A stretch of DNA of 64,000 nucleotides from Aureispira anguillae (GTDB taxonomy: Bacteria > Bacteroidota > Bacteroidia > Chitinophagales > Saprospiraceae): NCBI RefSeq assembly GCF_026000115.1, contig NZ_AP026867.1, positions 7,169,001 to 7,233,000 on the forward strand. Reading direction: 5' to 3'. This document shows positions 29,484 to 38,351 of the stretch, one piece after another. Both the position numbers and the translations under genes were made by a program. The notes beneath the pieces are model-generated. The model worked only from the letters and a program-made list of their open reading frames with translations. It made no database searches and was not told the origin of the DNA. Numbering within the stretch: position 1 is the stretch's first letter; each line of letters starts with the position of its first letter.

Positions 29484-29574
29484 CACTTAGGACGTAGTGA
29501 TCCCTAAAGTTATCTCTGAATATGAGGTAAGTTCGACTAGGCTGTCAGGAAAAAGATTCTGACAGCCCTTTTTT
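29484..29574 (+). ncRNA. Candidate structured small RNA, about 91 nt
   Basis: Between a promoter-like -7 element and a strong terminator lies a stretch with no ORF that folds into three hairpins: CTTAGG / CCTAAG, then TTATCTC / GAGGTAA (one G-U pair), then the terminator stem GGCTGTCAG / CTGACAGCC. I recognise no known RNA family (not tmRNA, SRP, RNase P or 6S by eye). It could be a small regulatory RNA. The alternative is a decaying 3' end of the pseudo-receiver mRNA. Confidence 0.45.
29540..29574 (+). terminator. Rho-independent terminator of the candidate RNA
   Basis: A 9-bp GC-rich stem (GGCTGTCAG / CTGACAGCC) around a 10-base A-rich loop, followed by six T bases. The minus strand has no T-run here, so the plus strand is the transcribed one. 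Confidence 0.85.
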
Positions 29575-29594
29575 ATGGTATCGAACTTCTATGC

Positions 29595-31997
29595 CTAAAA
29601 GGTAATACGATAGGTAAAGGAAGGAAAAATTCCCAATTGGAAGATCGTTTTTATGGTCTTATTGACCGCATCATAATCTTGGTTCAAGATGTTTTTATAA
29701 TTAATGAAATTTTCTAGACTAAGGGTATAAACTTCTGAATAATGCTTGGAATTATTTCGGAAGACAATTTGTAAATCTGGTTTAAGATAGGTTGGATAAC
29801 GAGCACTATTGGTTGAGTTTTCGACATAAGTAACAGCACCAACTCTGTTAGAGGCTTCCAAGTCAATTGGTGTATAACGACGACCTCCAGCAACGGTCAT
29901 TTTTAGATTAAAAGCCAGCGCAAGATTTTTCTTTTTCCCGATTTTTACCTCGTACCCACCCAAAGCATTGGCGACATAATTGCTGTTGAAGGCAGTGCTG
30001 TGCCATTGTTGGTCAGAGCCTTGATATTCGGACTGAAAAAGGGAGGCTGTGACGAGAAAATAGTAACCTTTTGTAAAAAACTTCTCAAGTGTTAGCTCTA
30101 CACCATAATTGCGCCCCAAACCAGCATTAACCAAACTATCTACATGAGTAAGCCCAAAACTGGTACCATAGTTTAGCAAAGAGTAGGTACTTGGAACACT
30201 TTGTACAGGAGCATTGGTAATGTGCTGAAAATAGGCTTCAAGTTTGACCCTAAAATCTGCACCTATTGACTGATCGTAGCTAAAAACAGCATGATTGCTA
30301 TAGGTGAAATCTAAATTCAGGTTGCTTTGTACATAAGCATCTTGACCGATTCGAGATTGCGTAAAATAAATAGGAAAGGGCTGAGATTGAGCATGACGAC
30401 CATAAGCTAAGGCAAAACGAGTCGATTGGCTTGCTTTAAATTGGATGGCGAATCTTGGTTCTACAGAAACACTGTTATTGTGCATTAACCATTGGCTGTA
30501 AACGCCTGCTACGGCAGACATGAATGGAGTAATTTTATACTTTCCTTGCAGAAATACCTGTGTCATGCCTGCATGCCCTTCAAAGTCACGGATGGGAACA
30601 AAGCCAATAGGAGCAATTTGTACGCTGTCCAAAAATTTGGCAAAATAATAATTTCCCGTTAGCCCTGCCTTTATGTTAAAACGAGCATTGAGCTTATTAT
30701 GATAAGTGATGCGAGCCATTGCTTTGGTCTGTAAGAAAGAACCTCCATAAAAATAATCAGGGTTCTCATTGTTTTGATCTAATTTAGAAATGGTAGACCA
30801 CTCTCGTTGCAGCGTGCCTGCTATCGTACTTTTGAGGTAGGATTTATCGGTTAGAAAGTAAAGGTGAGAGACGCCCAATACCGCCATTTGTGTACCATTG
30901 CGAAGATCTTCGCCAAAGCCACCATCAATTTTGTCTTTATCAAGGGTGCTTTCTAATAAATTGATGGCGCTAATTCCTCCAAGCCCAAACACGGTGAAGG
31001 TTCCTATTTTGGCATCTGGAAAATGAAACTTAAAGTTTAGATCTTGGTATTCTGGTGTTCCTATTAGCCCAAAATTGATGCCCATTAATTTAAATAAACC
31101 TAGAGTTGAATAGCGATAATTTGCCAAAAAGGAGTGTCCTTTTTTCTTACTAAGAGGACCTTCAGCACCTAGTTCAATGCCATTGAACCCCAATTGCCCC
31201 AAGAATTGGAATTTTTCATTGTTTCCCTTTCGCATCTTAAGGTCAAACACTCCTGCATTGGCATTCCCATATTCGGCAGGGAAGGCTCCTGTAAAAAAGT
31301 CAGAGCTAGCCAAAACATTGCTGTTTAGCATACTTACTGGACCGCCTGTGGTTCCAAAACCGCCAAAGTGATTGGGGTTGGGAATATCTACCCCCTCTAA
31401 ACGCCACAATAACCCCAAAGGAGAGTTTCCTCTAATGATAATATCATTTCTATTGTCATTGGGCGCAGCTACACCCGCATAATTAGCCGCCATGCGAGAT
31501 ACATCTGCTCTAGATCCAGCATAACGCTCGGACTCTTCGATTCTAAATTGGCGAACAGAGCTGAGTGCCATTTCGTTAATTGCTTTATCTTTGTCTTGTT
31601 GGTTGGCAATAACCGTTACGACAGTACTCGTAAAAGCTTCTTCTTCTAGAGCAATCGTAAGTACTTTTTCGTGTCCTGTGATAACCTCTAAATTGGATAT
31701 GATTTGTTCTTTATAGCCTAAATAAGTAATGGCGAGCGATCGACGACCAACAGGAACATTTTCGAGCTTAAATTTTCCATCTATATCTGATGAAGTACCC
31801 AAGATACTATCTATGTGGATCAATTCAATGTTAGCTCCTACTAATGGTTGCTGGGTTTCTTTGTCTATAATAATACCCCGAACCGTTTGGGTATAATGTG
31901 TAAGAATGGGGGCAGGTTTGGTTTCTTTTTTTCTTTTTTGTGCAGAGATGGATTCTACCTGAAGTAGAATAAAAAAACTTAATAAAAGGTATTTCAT
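29595..31997 (-). CDS. TonB-dependent outer-membrane receptor with N-terminal carboxypeptidase-like domain
   Basis: The protein has 800 residues. A signal peptide (cut near SAQ, residue 19) is followed by a CarboxypepD_reg-like beta-sandwich (VRGIIIDKETQQPLVGANIE, about 38-105), a TonB plug domain (NDIIIRGNSPLGLLWRLEGVD, about 180-200) and a long C-terminal beta-barrel ending in aromatic residues (SFTYRITF). The ligand is unknown; no SusD-like partner is adjacent. It probably imports a siderophore-, vitamin- or peptide-like molecule across the outer membrane. Confidence 0.85.
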   Translation of the reverse strand: MKYLLLSFFILLQVESISAQKRKKETKPAPILTHYTQTVRGIIIDKETQQPLVGANIELIHIDSILGTSSDIDGKFKLENVPVGRRSLAITYLGYKEQIISNLEVITGHEKVLTIALEEEAFTSTVVTVIANQQDKDKAINEMALSSVRQFRIEESERYAGSRADVSRMAANYAGVAAPNDNRNDIIIRGNSPLGLLWRLEGVDIPNPNHFGGFGTTGGPVSMLNSNVLASSDFFTGAFPAEYGNANAGVFDLKMRKGNNEKFQFLGQLGFNGIELGAEGPLSKKKGHSFLANYRYSTLGLFKLMGINFGLIGTPEYQDLNFKFHFPDAKIGTFTVFGLGGISAINLLESTLDKDKIDGGFGEDLRNGTQMAVLGVSHLYFLTDKSYLKSTIAGTLQREWSTISKLDQNNENPDYFYGGSFLQTKAMARITYHNKLNARFNIKAGLTGNYYFAKFLDSVQIAPIGFVPIRDFEGHAGMTQVFLQGKYKITPFMSAVAGVYSQWLMHNNSVSVEPRFAIQFKASQSTRFALAYGRHAQSQPFPIYFTQSRIGQDAYVQSNLNLDFTYSNHAVFSYDQSIGADFRVKLEAYFQHITNAPVQSVPSTYSLLNYGTSFGLTHVDSLVNAGLGRNYGVELTLEKFFTKGYYFLVTASLFQSEYQGSDQQWHSTAFNSNYVANALGGYEVKIGKKKNLALAFNLKMTVAGGRRYTPIDLEASNRVGAVTYVENSTNSARYPTYLKPDLQIVFRNNSKHYSEVYTLSLENFINYKNILNQDYDAVNKTIKTIFQLGIFPSFTYRITF

Positions 31998-32290
31998 TGT
32001 TATTTTTATATAAATTAAATAATGAAGTAGTAGCTGCTAGAGCCTTCTCAAATATTGTGCACTTTAAGTAGAAAAGATGTTAATGTTTGGGAATGGAAGT
32101 GAATTTATCGGCTATGGATTTTATTAAAAAAAACATCAACTGTACATTTTGGTGAAATTGATAATAGAACGATCCCATTGGTAAAATAAAATAAAACTCA
32201 ATCAAATAATATTTTATTATTTTTGTTAAGATCATTTTTAAACAACTTCCATATCTAGTTGAATATTTCTGTAAATTATAAAAACATACT

Positions 32291-32857
32291 ATGGCGCATA
32301 TTAAGGTTATTGAGCATGGCGAAGCGGAGGGGGAATTAAAAGAGATTTATGATGAGTTGATAAAAACGAGAGGTAAGTTGGCTGAGGTGCATAAAATACA
32401 AAGCTTAAATCCAGCCACAATCATGGCACACATGGATTTGTATATGAAAATTATGTTTGGAAAATCGCCTTTACGCCGCTATCAAAGAGAAATGATGGCC
32501 GTTGTGGTGTCGGTCTGTAATAATTGTTTATATTGTACTGAGCATCATGCAGAAGCGGTGCGCCATTTTTGGAAAGATGCTGCAAAAGTAGACCAACTAA
32601 TCGCCGATTATACCCAAGTAGATTTATCCGAAATAGATCAACTCTATTGCCAGTTAGCCAAGCAATTAACTCAGCACCCATCCCAGACATCTCAAGAAAA
32701 GTATTTAAAACCTTTAAAAGATTTGGGCGTAGACGATCGAGCAATTTTAGATGCTACTTTGGTGATTGCCTACTTTAATTTTGTGAATAGAATTGTATTG
32801 GGGTTGGGTGTGCATCTAGAGTCAAAGACAGAAACAACAGGATATCATTATGATTAA
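32291..32857 (+). CDS. Carboxymuconolactone decarboxylase / AhpD-like peroxidase-related protein
   Basis: The protein has 188 residues, all-helical in appearance, with the signature VSVCNNCLYCTEHHAEA (residues about 75-90): a C-x-x-C pair followed by His, as in AhpD-type disulfide reductases and 'peroxidase-related' enzymes. Likely role is thiol-based reduction of peroxides in the cytoplasm. The gene is followed closely by a lipoprotein. Confidence 0.85.
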   Translation: MAHIKVIEHGEAEGELKEIYDELIKTRGKLAEVHKIQSLNPATIMAHMDLYMKIMFGKSPLRRYQREMMAVVVSVCNNCLYCTEHHAEAVRHFWKDAAKVDQLIADYTQVDLSEIDQLYCQLAKQLTQHPSQTSQEKYLKPLKDLGVDDRAILDATLVIAYFNFVNRIVLGLGVHLESKTETTGYHYD

Positions 32858-32878
32858 CTGGAAATGAGATTAGAAATT

Positions 32879-33538
32879 ATGAAACACACAATTGCTTATT
32901 TAATAATTAGCGCTATACTGTACGGAGGTATATCCTGTACATTGCCTGAACAAAAAGAAGAGGACAAGGCTCAAAATCCTAACTTAGATACAGGTGAACA
33001 AACAACTCTTTCAGTGGTTGAGTCCAAAGTGGATAAAATAGATAGCAGCTTGTTGAGAGCTACTCAGAAAGCAGAACGAATAAAGCGTCAAGAAGAAATC
33101 GTACAGCGGGTTACGGAACTGAAGGAGCGTTATCAACAAATAGAGGGAAAAGAAGGTACTTATGTAGAAGAAGTTCCTTTGAATTCATTCTTGGGCAATG
33201 TAATGGAATCAGGAGCGTTAGAAATTAATAAAATTGGAGAGCAATATCTTCGGATTCATGCTGATTATTTTGATGGTGAACCAAAAGGAGGCAAGGTGTT
33301 TTTTATTGCAAATGGAAATTTGATGGCAGTAGAAATTCTCCAATTAATAGAAAAGATAACAGAAAATGGTACTATTGTGACTGACAAAACAACCCATTTG
33401 TTTTATTATGACGATGATAGCCTCTTCCGCATTTTAGATTATCAGAATAAAACAGAATTAGAATTTCAAACTATTTCATGGGAAGCTGAAAACATAGCGG
33501 ATTGGGATATTGTAAAAGAATACCTTGGGTTGTCTTAA
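32879..33538 (+). CDS. Putative lipoprotein of unknown function
   Basis: Start chosen at ATG 32879 because it gives a clean lipoprotein signal (MKHTIAYLIISAILYGGISC); the longer ATG at 32864 adds only five residues. The mature part is Glu/Lys-rich with a coiled-coil-like stretch (residues about 50-90) and a beta-strand-rich C-terminal half. I recognise no family. It sits 22 bases after the AhpD-like gene and before a small membrane protein. Confidence 0.6.
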   Translation: MKHTIAYLIISAILYGGISCTLPEQKEEDKAQNPNLDTGEQTTLSVVESKVDKIDSSLLRATQKAERIKRQEEIVQRVTELKERYQQIEGKEGTYVEEVPLNSFLGNVMESGALEINKIGEQYLRIHADYFDGEPKGGKVFFIANGNLMAVEILQLIEKITENGTIVTDKTTHLFYYDDDSLFRILDYQNKTELEFQTISWEAENIADWDIVKEYLGLS

Positions 33539-33601
33539 AAAATCTTACTAGGATTAAAAAGCATAGTGCAAGAAACTATCAAAAACAAGAATTATAATAG
33601 A

Positions 33602-33949
33602 ATGGATAAAAGTGATTATATCAAGCACATCAATGATGGAATGACTTATGAAGAGGTGAAAAAAATGGTACAATTAGATGGGTTAAATCAGGAAGATCTA
33701 TCGAGCTTAATGAAGGAATTAGATGATCTTATTCTTCAAAGAAATGAGGAAAAGGAAATTCAGAAACAAGCCCGTGAATGGATGTGGGTAGGAATTGGAT
33801 TTTGTCTCATTGCCATCGTAATGTTTTTGTATTCTTTTTTTGATCCAGAAAGCGTTTACATCTACTTGGTTTATGCTATTTTTATGGGGGGAATGTTAGT
33901 CTTTTGGGCAGGAAAGCAAAAAAGGAAAACGGCGTTGGATGATGAATAA
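33602..33949 (+). CDS. Small membrane protein of unknown function
   Basis: Start chosen at ATG 33602 (MDKSDYIKHIN...) because the longer frame uses GTG at 33566 without a better context. The 115-residue protein has a helical N-terminal part (residues 1-55) and two membrane segments (VGIGFCLIAIVMFLYSFF and YIYLVYAIFMGGMLVFWAG). No family is recognised. It is convergent with the CHAT gene and its stop is three bases from the CHAT stop. Confidence 0.55.
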   Translation: MDKSDYIKHINDGMTYEEVKKMVQLDGLNQEDLSSLMKELDDLILQRNEEKEIQKQAREWMWVGIGFCLIAIVMFLYSFFDPESVYIYLVYAIFMGGMLVFWAGKQKRKTALDDE

Positions 33950-33951
33950 AA

Positions 33952-36900
33952 TCATCGAGATATACCTTTAAACCACCTCCATAAGAAATAGCAGCTAAGG
34001 AGCATAAAAATTCCCAGTGGGTACCAATACCAAGGCGTAGGAGCATGGTTTAATAAAATGGCTTGTTGATTGCCGATACCAATCATACTCGCCCAAAAGA
34101 AGGGATGCGCCATAAAACCATTGTTGTTGTTTAGATAAGTAAGTTTAGCTTGTTGCATCGCTTGATCTTTGGTTTGATTTGCCGCTAAATTATCATAAAA
34201 AGACTGCATAACTTGGATGCTTGTCTCATCGTTGAGTTCCCATAGAGACATTACAATACTAGGAATGCCTGCATACATAAAACTCCTTCCCAAAGAGATA
34301 ATTCCTTCTCCTTGAAGGTATTTCCCATAACCAGTTTTGCAGGCAGAAAGGACAACTAAATTAGCATGGCTGCCATTGAGATGTTGTATCTCATAGGAAT
34401 AGAGCAGGTTATCTTCTAGAGAATCTAAGTTTTCTGTAAACATTAAGGAAGAATAAGAAGGATGGTTATAGTCTACGATTCCATGCATTGCCAAGTGAAT
34501 AACACTGTACTTATTTTGAGCTAAATGCTGCTTGAAAGCCTGTTCATTGGCTTCTTGGTCTATAAAAAAATCACCACTAAATCGATGGCTAATTTGTGTT
34601 AACTCTTCGATAGCACCAGGTATAGGGCGAACCGAATTGTGCAATTGAACTTCGTCGTTTGTTCGTTCTGCTTGGATTGTTTTGGGCAACTTTTTGTAGT
34701 CTAATTGCTGTCCATAACTAGCCGCAAAACCAAGAATTTGACCGCTAGAGGTATTGGTTTGATCTTGTGTATTGACCATGACAGCAGCAGAGTATTCATA
34801 ATGAATGGTATATTTTCGAATGAGGTAAGGCAGGTTTTGATAATCCATCTTGCTGTTGTTCCCAGAAGGTGTTGTCAGTAAGACCTCAAAAGGAATATAA
34901 TGCAAATTTCGATCAGGAATAATAATCAAGTGCTTTTTATGGGCAAGCAGTTTATCTTCCAAAAAGTTGTGATAAAACCAATAAGCTGTTGTACAAAAAG
35001 TTTGGTAGGCTTCTTTTTTATGTGCTAAGATGAACGCTACATTGGAGAGAGAACGTCTTAAGCGACGTAGATTAGCTTTGAAATGCCTTGAGTTAAAATT
35101 TGGAACTTCTTTGATTTTGACGGTTTCACTAGAGATATAAATAATAAAGAAATGATTGTTGCTAATAAAATATTCAATTAATAATTCATCTTCTGCTAAA
35201 TAGGCTTGTACCGTTAAGGGGGATACAACAGCATCTCGTCCATGATCCCAAGACCGATAATTGGGGTAGGTTTTTTGAAGGAATTGTTCTAGAGAGTCTA
35301 ACTGCTGTTCTAAGAAAAGCATCTTTTTTAGGTAATGCGCCTTTTGGGGCTTGTTTTGCCCTTTTTGGGCTTCCATAATACGCTCTTTACAGCGGTCAAT
35401 TAGAGCAATGTATTTTTCTTCCTTTTGCAACAATTCTTTAGGAATGCCAATTCCTCCTTGTGTGTATTCATTTCTAAATTTGAGAATATTTTCATTTAAC
35501 AAAGCGGACTTACTGTGTTCTGCATAATCGAAAATGGAGAGTTGGTAAAAGCTATCTTGTTGATTTTGGTAGAGCTGCCAAGCACTGGCTGCTGCTTTTT
35601 CATAGACAGGACGAAGCCGATTACTAGACAATAACTTGGACTCACTATTGGTGTAATTGTCTCTAAGATAATTGGTGAGTAAAATAATCGTATTGAAGTC
35701 AGCATGTGCTTTGTTGTGTTCTCCTCTTTTTACAAAAACATCGCCTCTTTTCTGGTAAGCTTCTATGGCAATAGATTTGTCCAATAAATATTCCAACAGT
35801 TGAATGTTATCTCCTTCAGATTGGGGGCTTTCGTCCAAAAACAAAATGACACTATCCATGTAAGCAATGGCTTTGGGATAATCGTTTTCTTCAGCGGCTA
35901 AATGCCCTAATTTAAAATAAATCGCTGCAATTTTGGTTCCTTTTTGCCCATATTTTTGGAGGGTAAGATAAAGCGCCTTTTGATAGTAGAATTTTGCTTG
36001 AGAATAGTCCCCTTTAGTCTCATAAGCTGTTCCGATGTTTAGATAGGCTTTGTCCGTTGCTAAATGGTGCTTTTTGATGTATGCAATGTTGTTCTGATAA
36101 TAGGCGATAATAGAATCGTGTAGGTTAAAGTGCTGATAATAATAAGCGATTGCTAAATGCTCAAAGCTGTTTTCTCTTTTTTGTATTAAAGGGTTTTTGG
36201 GTAAAAGGGGAATGTAAGTTGGAATTTTAGAAAAGTACAAGTCGGCAGCTGTATTTTCTTCCTTTTGTTGGTACAATTCTCCGATACGAGTGCAGAGTTT
36301 TATTAATTCTGCATAATTGTTTAATTCTTGATACAATATAAACGCATTACTATAGTAAATAATCCCTTGCTCAATGTCGTGGTTCTCTGCATACATTCTC
36401 CCCAGATTGCTATAGTATTTGGCCACAATGGCAGAATCTTTTCTGAAGTGATTTTTGTTTAGTAATTGATACTCATAATCTAGCCCTTGTTGGGTGATCT
36501 GAATGGCTTGATCAATTCGACCTTGTTGGTAAAGGATAGCTCCATAAAGTTGGTAAAGGTATTTAAAAATTAGTCGAGAAGGTGGCAAATGTTGACGGGC
36601 AATTTTATAGGTGCGATCTATATGTTTATCAATAGTGCTAAAATCACTGCTGTTATTATAATAGATAGAGTAAGTGGCCAATAAAGAGGCACTTGCAAGA
36701 CGCTCCCAATCTTTGTGTTGCTGTAGAATGGGGCAAGCTAGGATAGCAACCTGATAAGCTGCTTCATACTGTGCGATGCCCCACAATGCCCATGCCTTGG
36801 ACGTTAACCATACCCCCCTCAAATGATGATTAGAATCGATTTTGGATTCAAGGGCGTTTAATAGCTCTAGGCAATGGTGGAACGAATCTTTTTGTGCATA

Positions 36901-37122
36901 GATTGTAGCGGTATTGATTTGACACTGGATTTGACCTTCTAGGTGGTTGAACTGCTTAAATATAGTGGCCGCTTTTTTATTGAGTTGTTGCGCTTGATTT
37001 AAATCTAAGTCTTCATAAATTACAAATTCTGAACTATCTGCCCATTGTTGTGCCTGTTCTAAATGTTGAGCCGTACAGGCTATTGAGATAAAGAGGAGGA
37101 TATGAAAGTAGATGAATCGCAT
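33952..37122 (-). CDS. TPR-CHAT protease, predicted extracytoplasmic
   Basis: Start chosen at ATG 37122, giving 1056 residues with a signal peptide (MRFIYFHILLFISIACTAQ); an upstream ATG at 37164 would bury it. Residues about 30-500 are tetratricopeptide repeats. A CHAT caspase-like domain fills about residues 700-1010 with the catalytic His in VIHLAMHG (near 878) and Cys in VLSACKTG (near 927). A single membrane helix (YPLGIFMLLSCYFLW) lies near the end. With a signal peptide and a C-terminal anchor the protease would face the periplasm, which is unusual. Substrate is unknown. It is divergent from the 37746 gene. Confidence 0.75.
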   Translation of the reverse strand: MRFIYFHILLFISIACTAQHLEQAQQWADSSEFVIYEDLDLNQAQQLNKKAATIFKQFNHLEGQIQCQINTATIYAQKDSFHHCLELLNALESKIDSNHHLRGVWLTSKAWALWGIAQYEAAYQVAILACPILQQHKDWERLASASLLATYSIYYNNSSDFSTIDKHIDRTYKIARQHLPPSRLIFKYLYQLYGAILYQQGRIDQAIQITQQGLDYEYQLLNKNHFRKDSAIVAKYYSNLGRMYAENHDIEQGIIYYSNAFILYQELNNYAELIKLCTRIGELYQQKEENTAADLYFSKIPTYIPLLPKNPLIQKRENSFEHLAIAYYYQHFNLHDSIIAYYQNNIAYIKKHHLATDKAYLNIGTAYETKGDYSQAKFYYQKALYLTLQKYGQKGTKIAAIYFKLGHLAAEENDYPKAIAYMDSVILFLDESPQSEGDNIQLLEYLLDKSIAIEAYQKRGDVFVKRGEHNKAHADFNTIILLTNYLRDNYTNSESKLLSSNRLRPVYEKAAASAWQLYQNQQDSFYQLSIFDYAEHSKSALLNENILKFRNEYTQGGIGIPKELLQKEEKYIALIDRCKERIMEAQKGQNKPQKAHYLKKMLFLEQQLDSLEQFLQKTYPNYRSWDHGRDAVVSPLTVQAYLAEDELLIEYFISNNHFFIIYISSETVKIKEVPNFNSRHFKANLRRLRRSLSNVAFILAHKKEAYQTFCTTAYWFYHNFLEDKLLAHKKHLIIIPDRNLHYIPFEVLLTTPSGNNSKMDYQNLPYLIRKYTIHYEYSAAVMVNTQDQTNTSSGQILGFAASYGQQLDYKKLPKTIQAERTNDEVQLHNSVRPIPGAIEELTQISHRFSGDFFIDQEANEQAFKQHLAQNKYSVIHLAMHGIVDYNHPSYSSLMFTENLDSLEDNLLYSYEIQHLNGSHANLVVLSACKTGYGKYLQGEGIISLGRSFMYAGIPSIVMSLWELNDETSIQVMQSFYDNLAANQTKDQAMQQAKLTYLNNNNGFMAHPFFWASMIGIGNQQAILLNHAPTPWYWYPLGIFMLLSCYFLWRWFKGISR

Positions 37123-37445
37123 GAATTGAGTTGGGACTTGTAATGAGGCAGCTAGATCTAGCATAGAAAATACGCAATTTGTTGCAAAGAATGGTATATA
37201 CAGAGGAGTTCTTTAAAACAATAGGCTAAGGGCTACAACGTATAATTAAAAAGCATTAAAATTTACTAAAGGGGGATTTTGAAAATAATATTGTTACAAT
37301 GCAAACATTATTAGGGAATAACGAGTGATTTTTTAATTTATTATCAATTCAATACAATTGATAGTTGGTTAAAAAAAAGTAAAATGTTATCTTAGTAATT
37401 CTCCAAAAACAACCCATTCTCAGAAAAATCCCTATTAGTTAGAGC
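37123..37445. other. Intergenic spacer, first part of the 620-base gap
   Basis: No gene was seen. It includes a small hairpin TATCAATT / AATTGATA (37342-37349 and 37356-37363). It separates the divergent CHAT protease gene and the 37746 operon. The rest of the gap is a TIR-bearing repeat (37446-37724). Confidence 0.3.
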
Positions 37446-37724
37446 ATTACTTCGTGGGAAAATCGCATTAGATTATTACAGGAGTGCTACGCAGTTGATT
37501 ATCAATGAGGTGTTTTTTTTGTCGATAAAGGGTTAAAGTGTTGGTAATTAATTTGATGTACGAGTGGTAGTGAGCTGCGTTAGCTTGCAGCTAAAAGCTG
37601 CAAAAGGAAAGGCACTGTTTTTTATATTTATTGAAGAAAAACTAAGCGCAGCGTTCATGACCGCAGGGAATAATGAGTGAAGCGATCATAAGCAAAGCGC
37701 ACTAACTAATCCACGAAGTATTAT
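37446..37724. repeat. Dispersed intergenic repeat with terminal inverted repeats, copy 3
   Basis: It starts with ATTACTTCGTGGGA and ends with TCCACGAAGTATTA. Compared with copies 2 and 4 (ACTCCGTTAA and ACTCCGTTGA) the ends have changed on both sides so that pairing is kept. Interior matches with copy 1 include GATTATT, GAGTGC, CGCAGTTGATTAT and CATGACCG(C/T)AGGGAATAAT. No ORF. Confidence 0.6.
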
Positions 37725-37745
37725 TAGAGAATACAAAAGCAATTT

Positions 37746-38321
37746 ATGCTATACCGATTATTTGCAAAAGAGGCGTTTGAACCTATAGAAAAAGAGCTGC
37801 AAAATATTTATAAGACTCTTGGAATACAAGATATAAAAATAAAAAGTCAGCCAGCAACCTATTATAAAGCTTATACTTATGTTATCGAAGGGCAATTAAA
37901 AAAACATCGTTTTATACTAAGTATGCATCATTCTCCTTTGAGAGAAAGCCCTGCTAAAAAGCAATTAGAATTTCTTATTCAGTGTAAGAACCCTAATTGG
38001 GTTGCTCTAGTATTGCATAAAAACGAGCCTAGAGACAAAAAACTATTGGGGGTAGAACAGATTGATGTTTTAAAAGAATATGGCTTAACTAAATTGCTGT
38101 TAGAGTCCAATGAAAGTGCATTGGTAGCGCCAATCTTTGATGCTCAAATGTGTGAAAAGATAGAAATTTTGGAGCAGATTAAATTTTCTTCATTTAGATT
38201 AGAACGAAATAGATTGTATGTACAAGTACCTTGGTTGCCAGATAATTTCAATAAAAGAGATGCTTTGCTTCAAATAATACAAGCGAGTATCCATTTAGCG
38301 CAGCAAATAGACAAAACCTAA
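37746..38321 (+). CDS. Unknown cytoplasmic protein in operon with a kinase
   Basis: The protein has 191 residues without signal peptide or membrane segment. Its pattern (mixed helices and strands, LSMHHSPLRESPAKKQLEF and LLESNESALVAP) is not one I recognise. The kinase gene starts 30 bases after its stop, so the pair is likely co-transcribed and functionally linked. It could be a kinase substrate or accessory factor. Confidence 0.55.
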   Translation: MLYRLFAKEAFEPIEKELQNIYKTLGIQDIKIKSQPATYYKAYTYVIEGQLKKHRFILSMHHSPLRESPAKKQLEFLIQCKNPNWVALVLHKNEPRDKKLLGVEQIDVLKEYGLTKLLLESNESALVAPIFDAQMCEKIEILEQIKFSSFRLERNRLYVQVPWLPDNFNKRDALLQIIQASIHLAQQIDKT

Positions 38322-38351
38322 AAAAATCATCTCCGAACCCTTTCTTTTACG

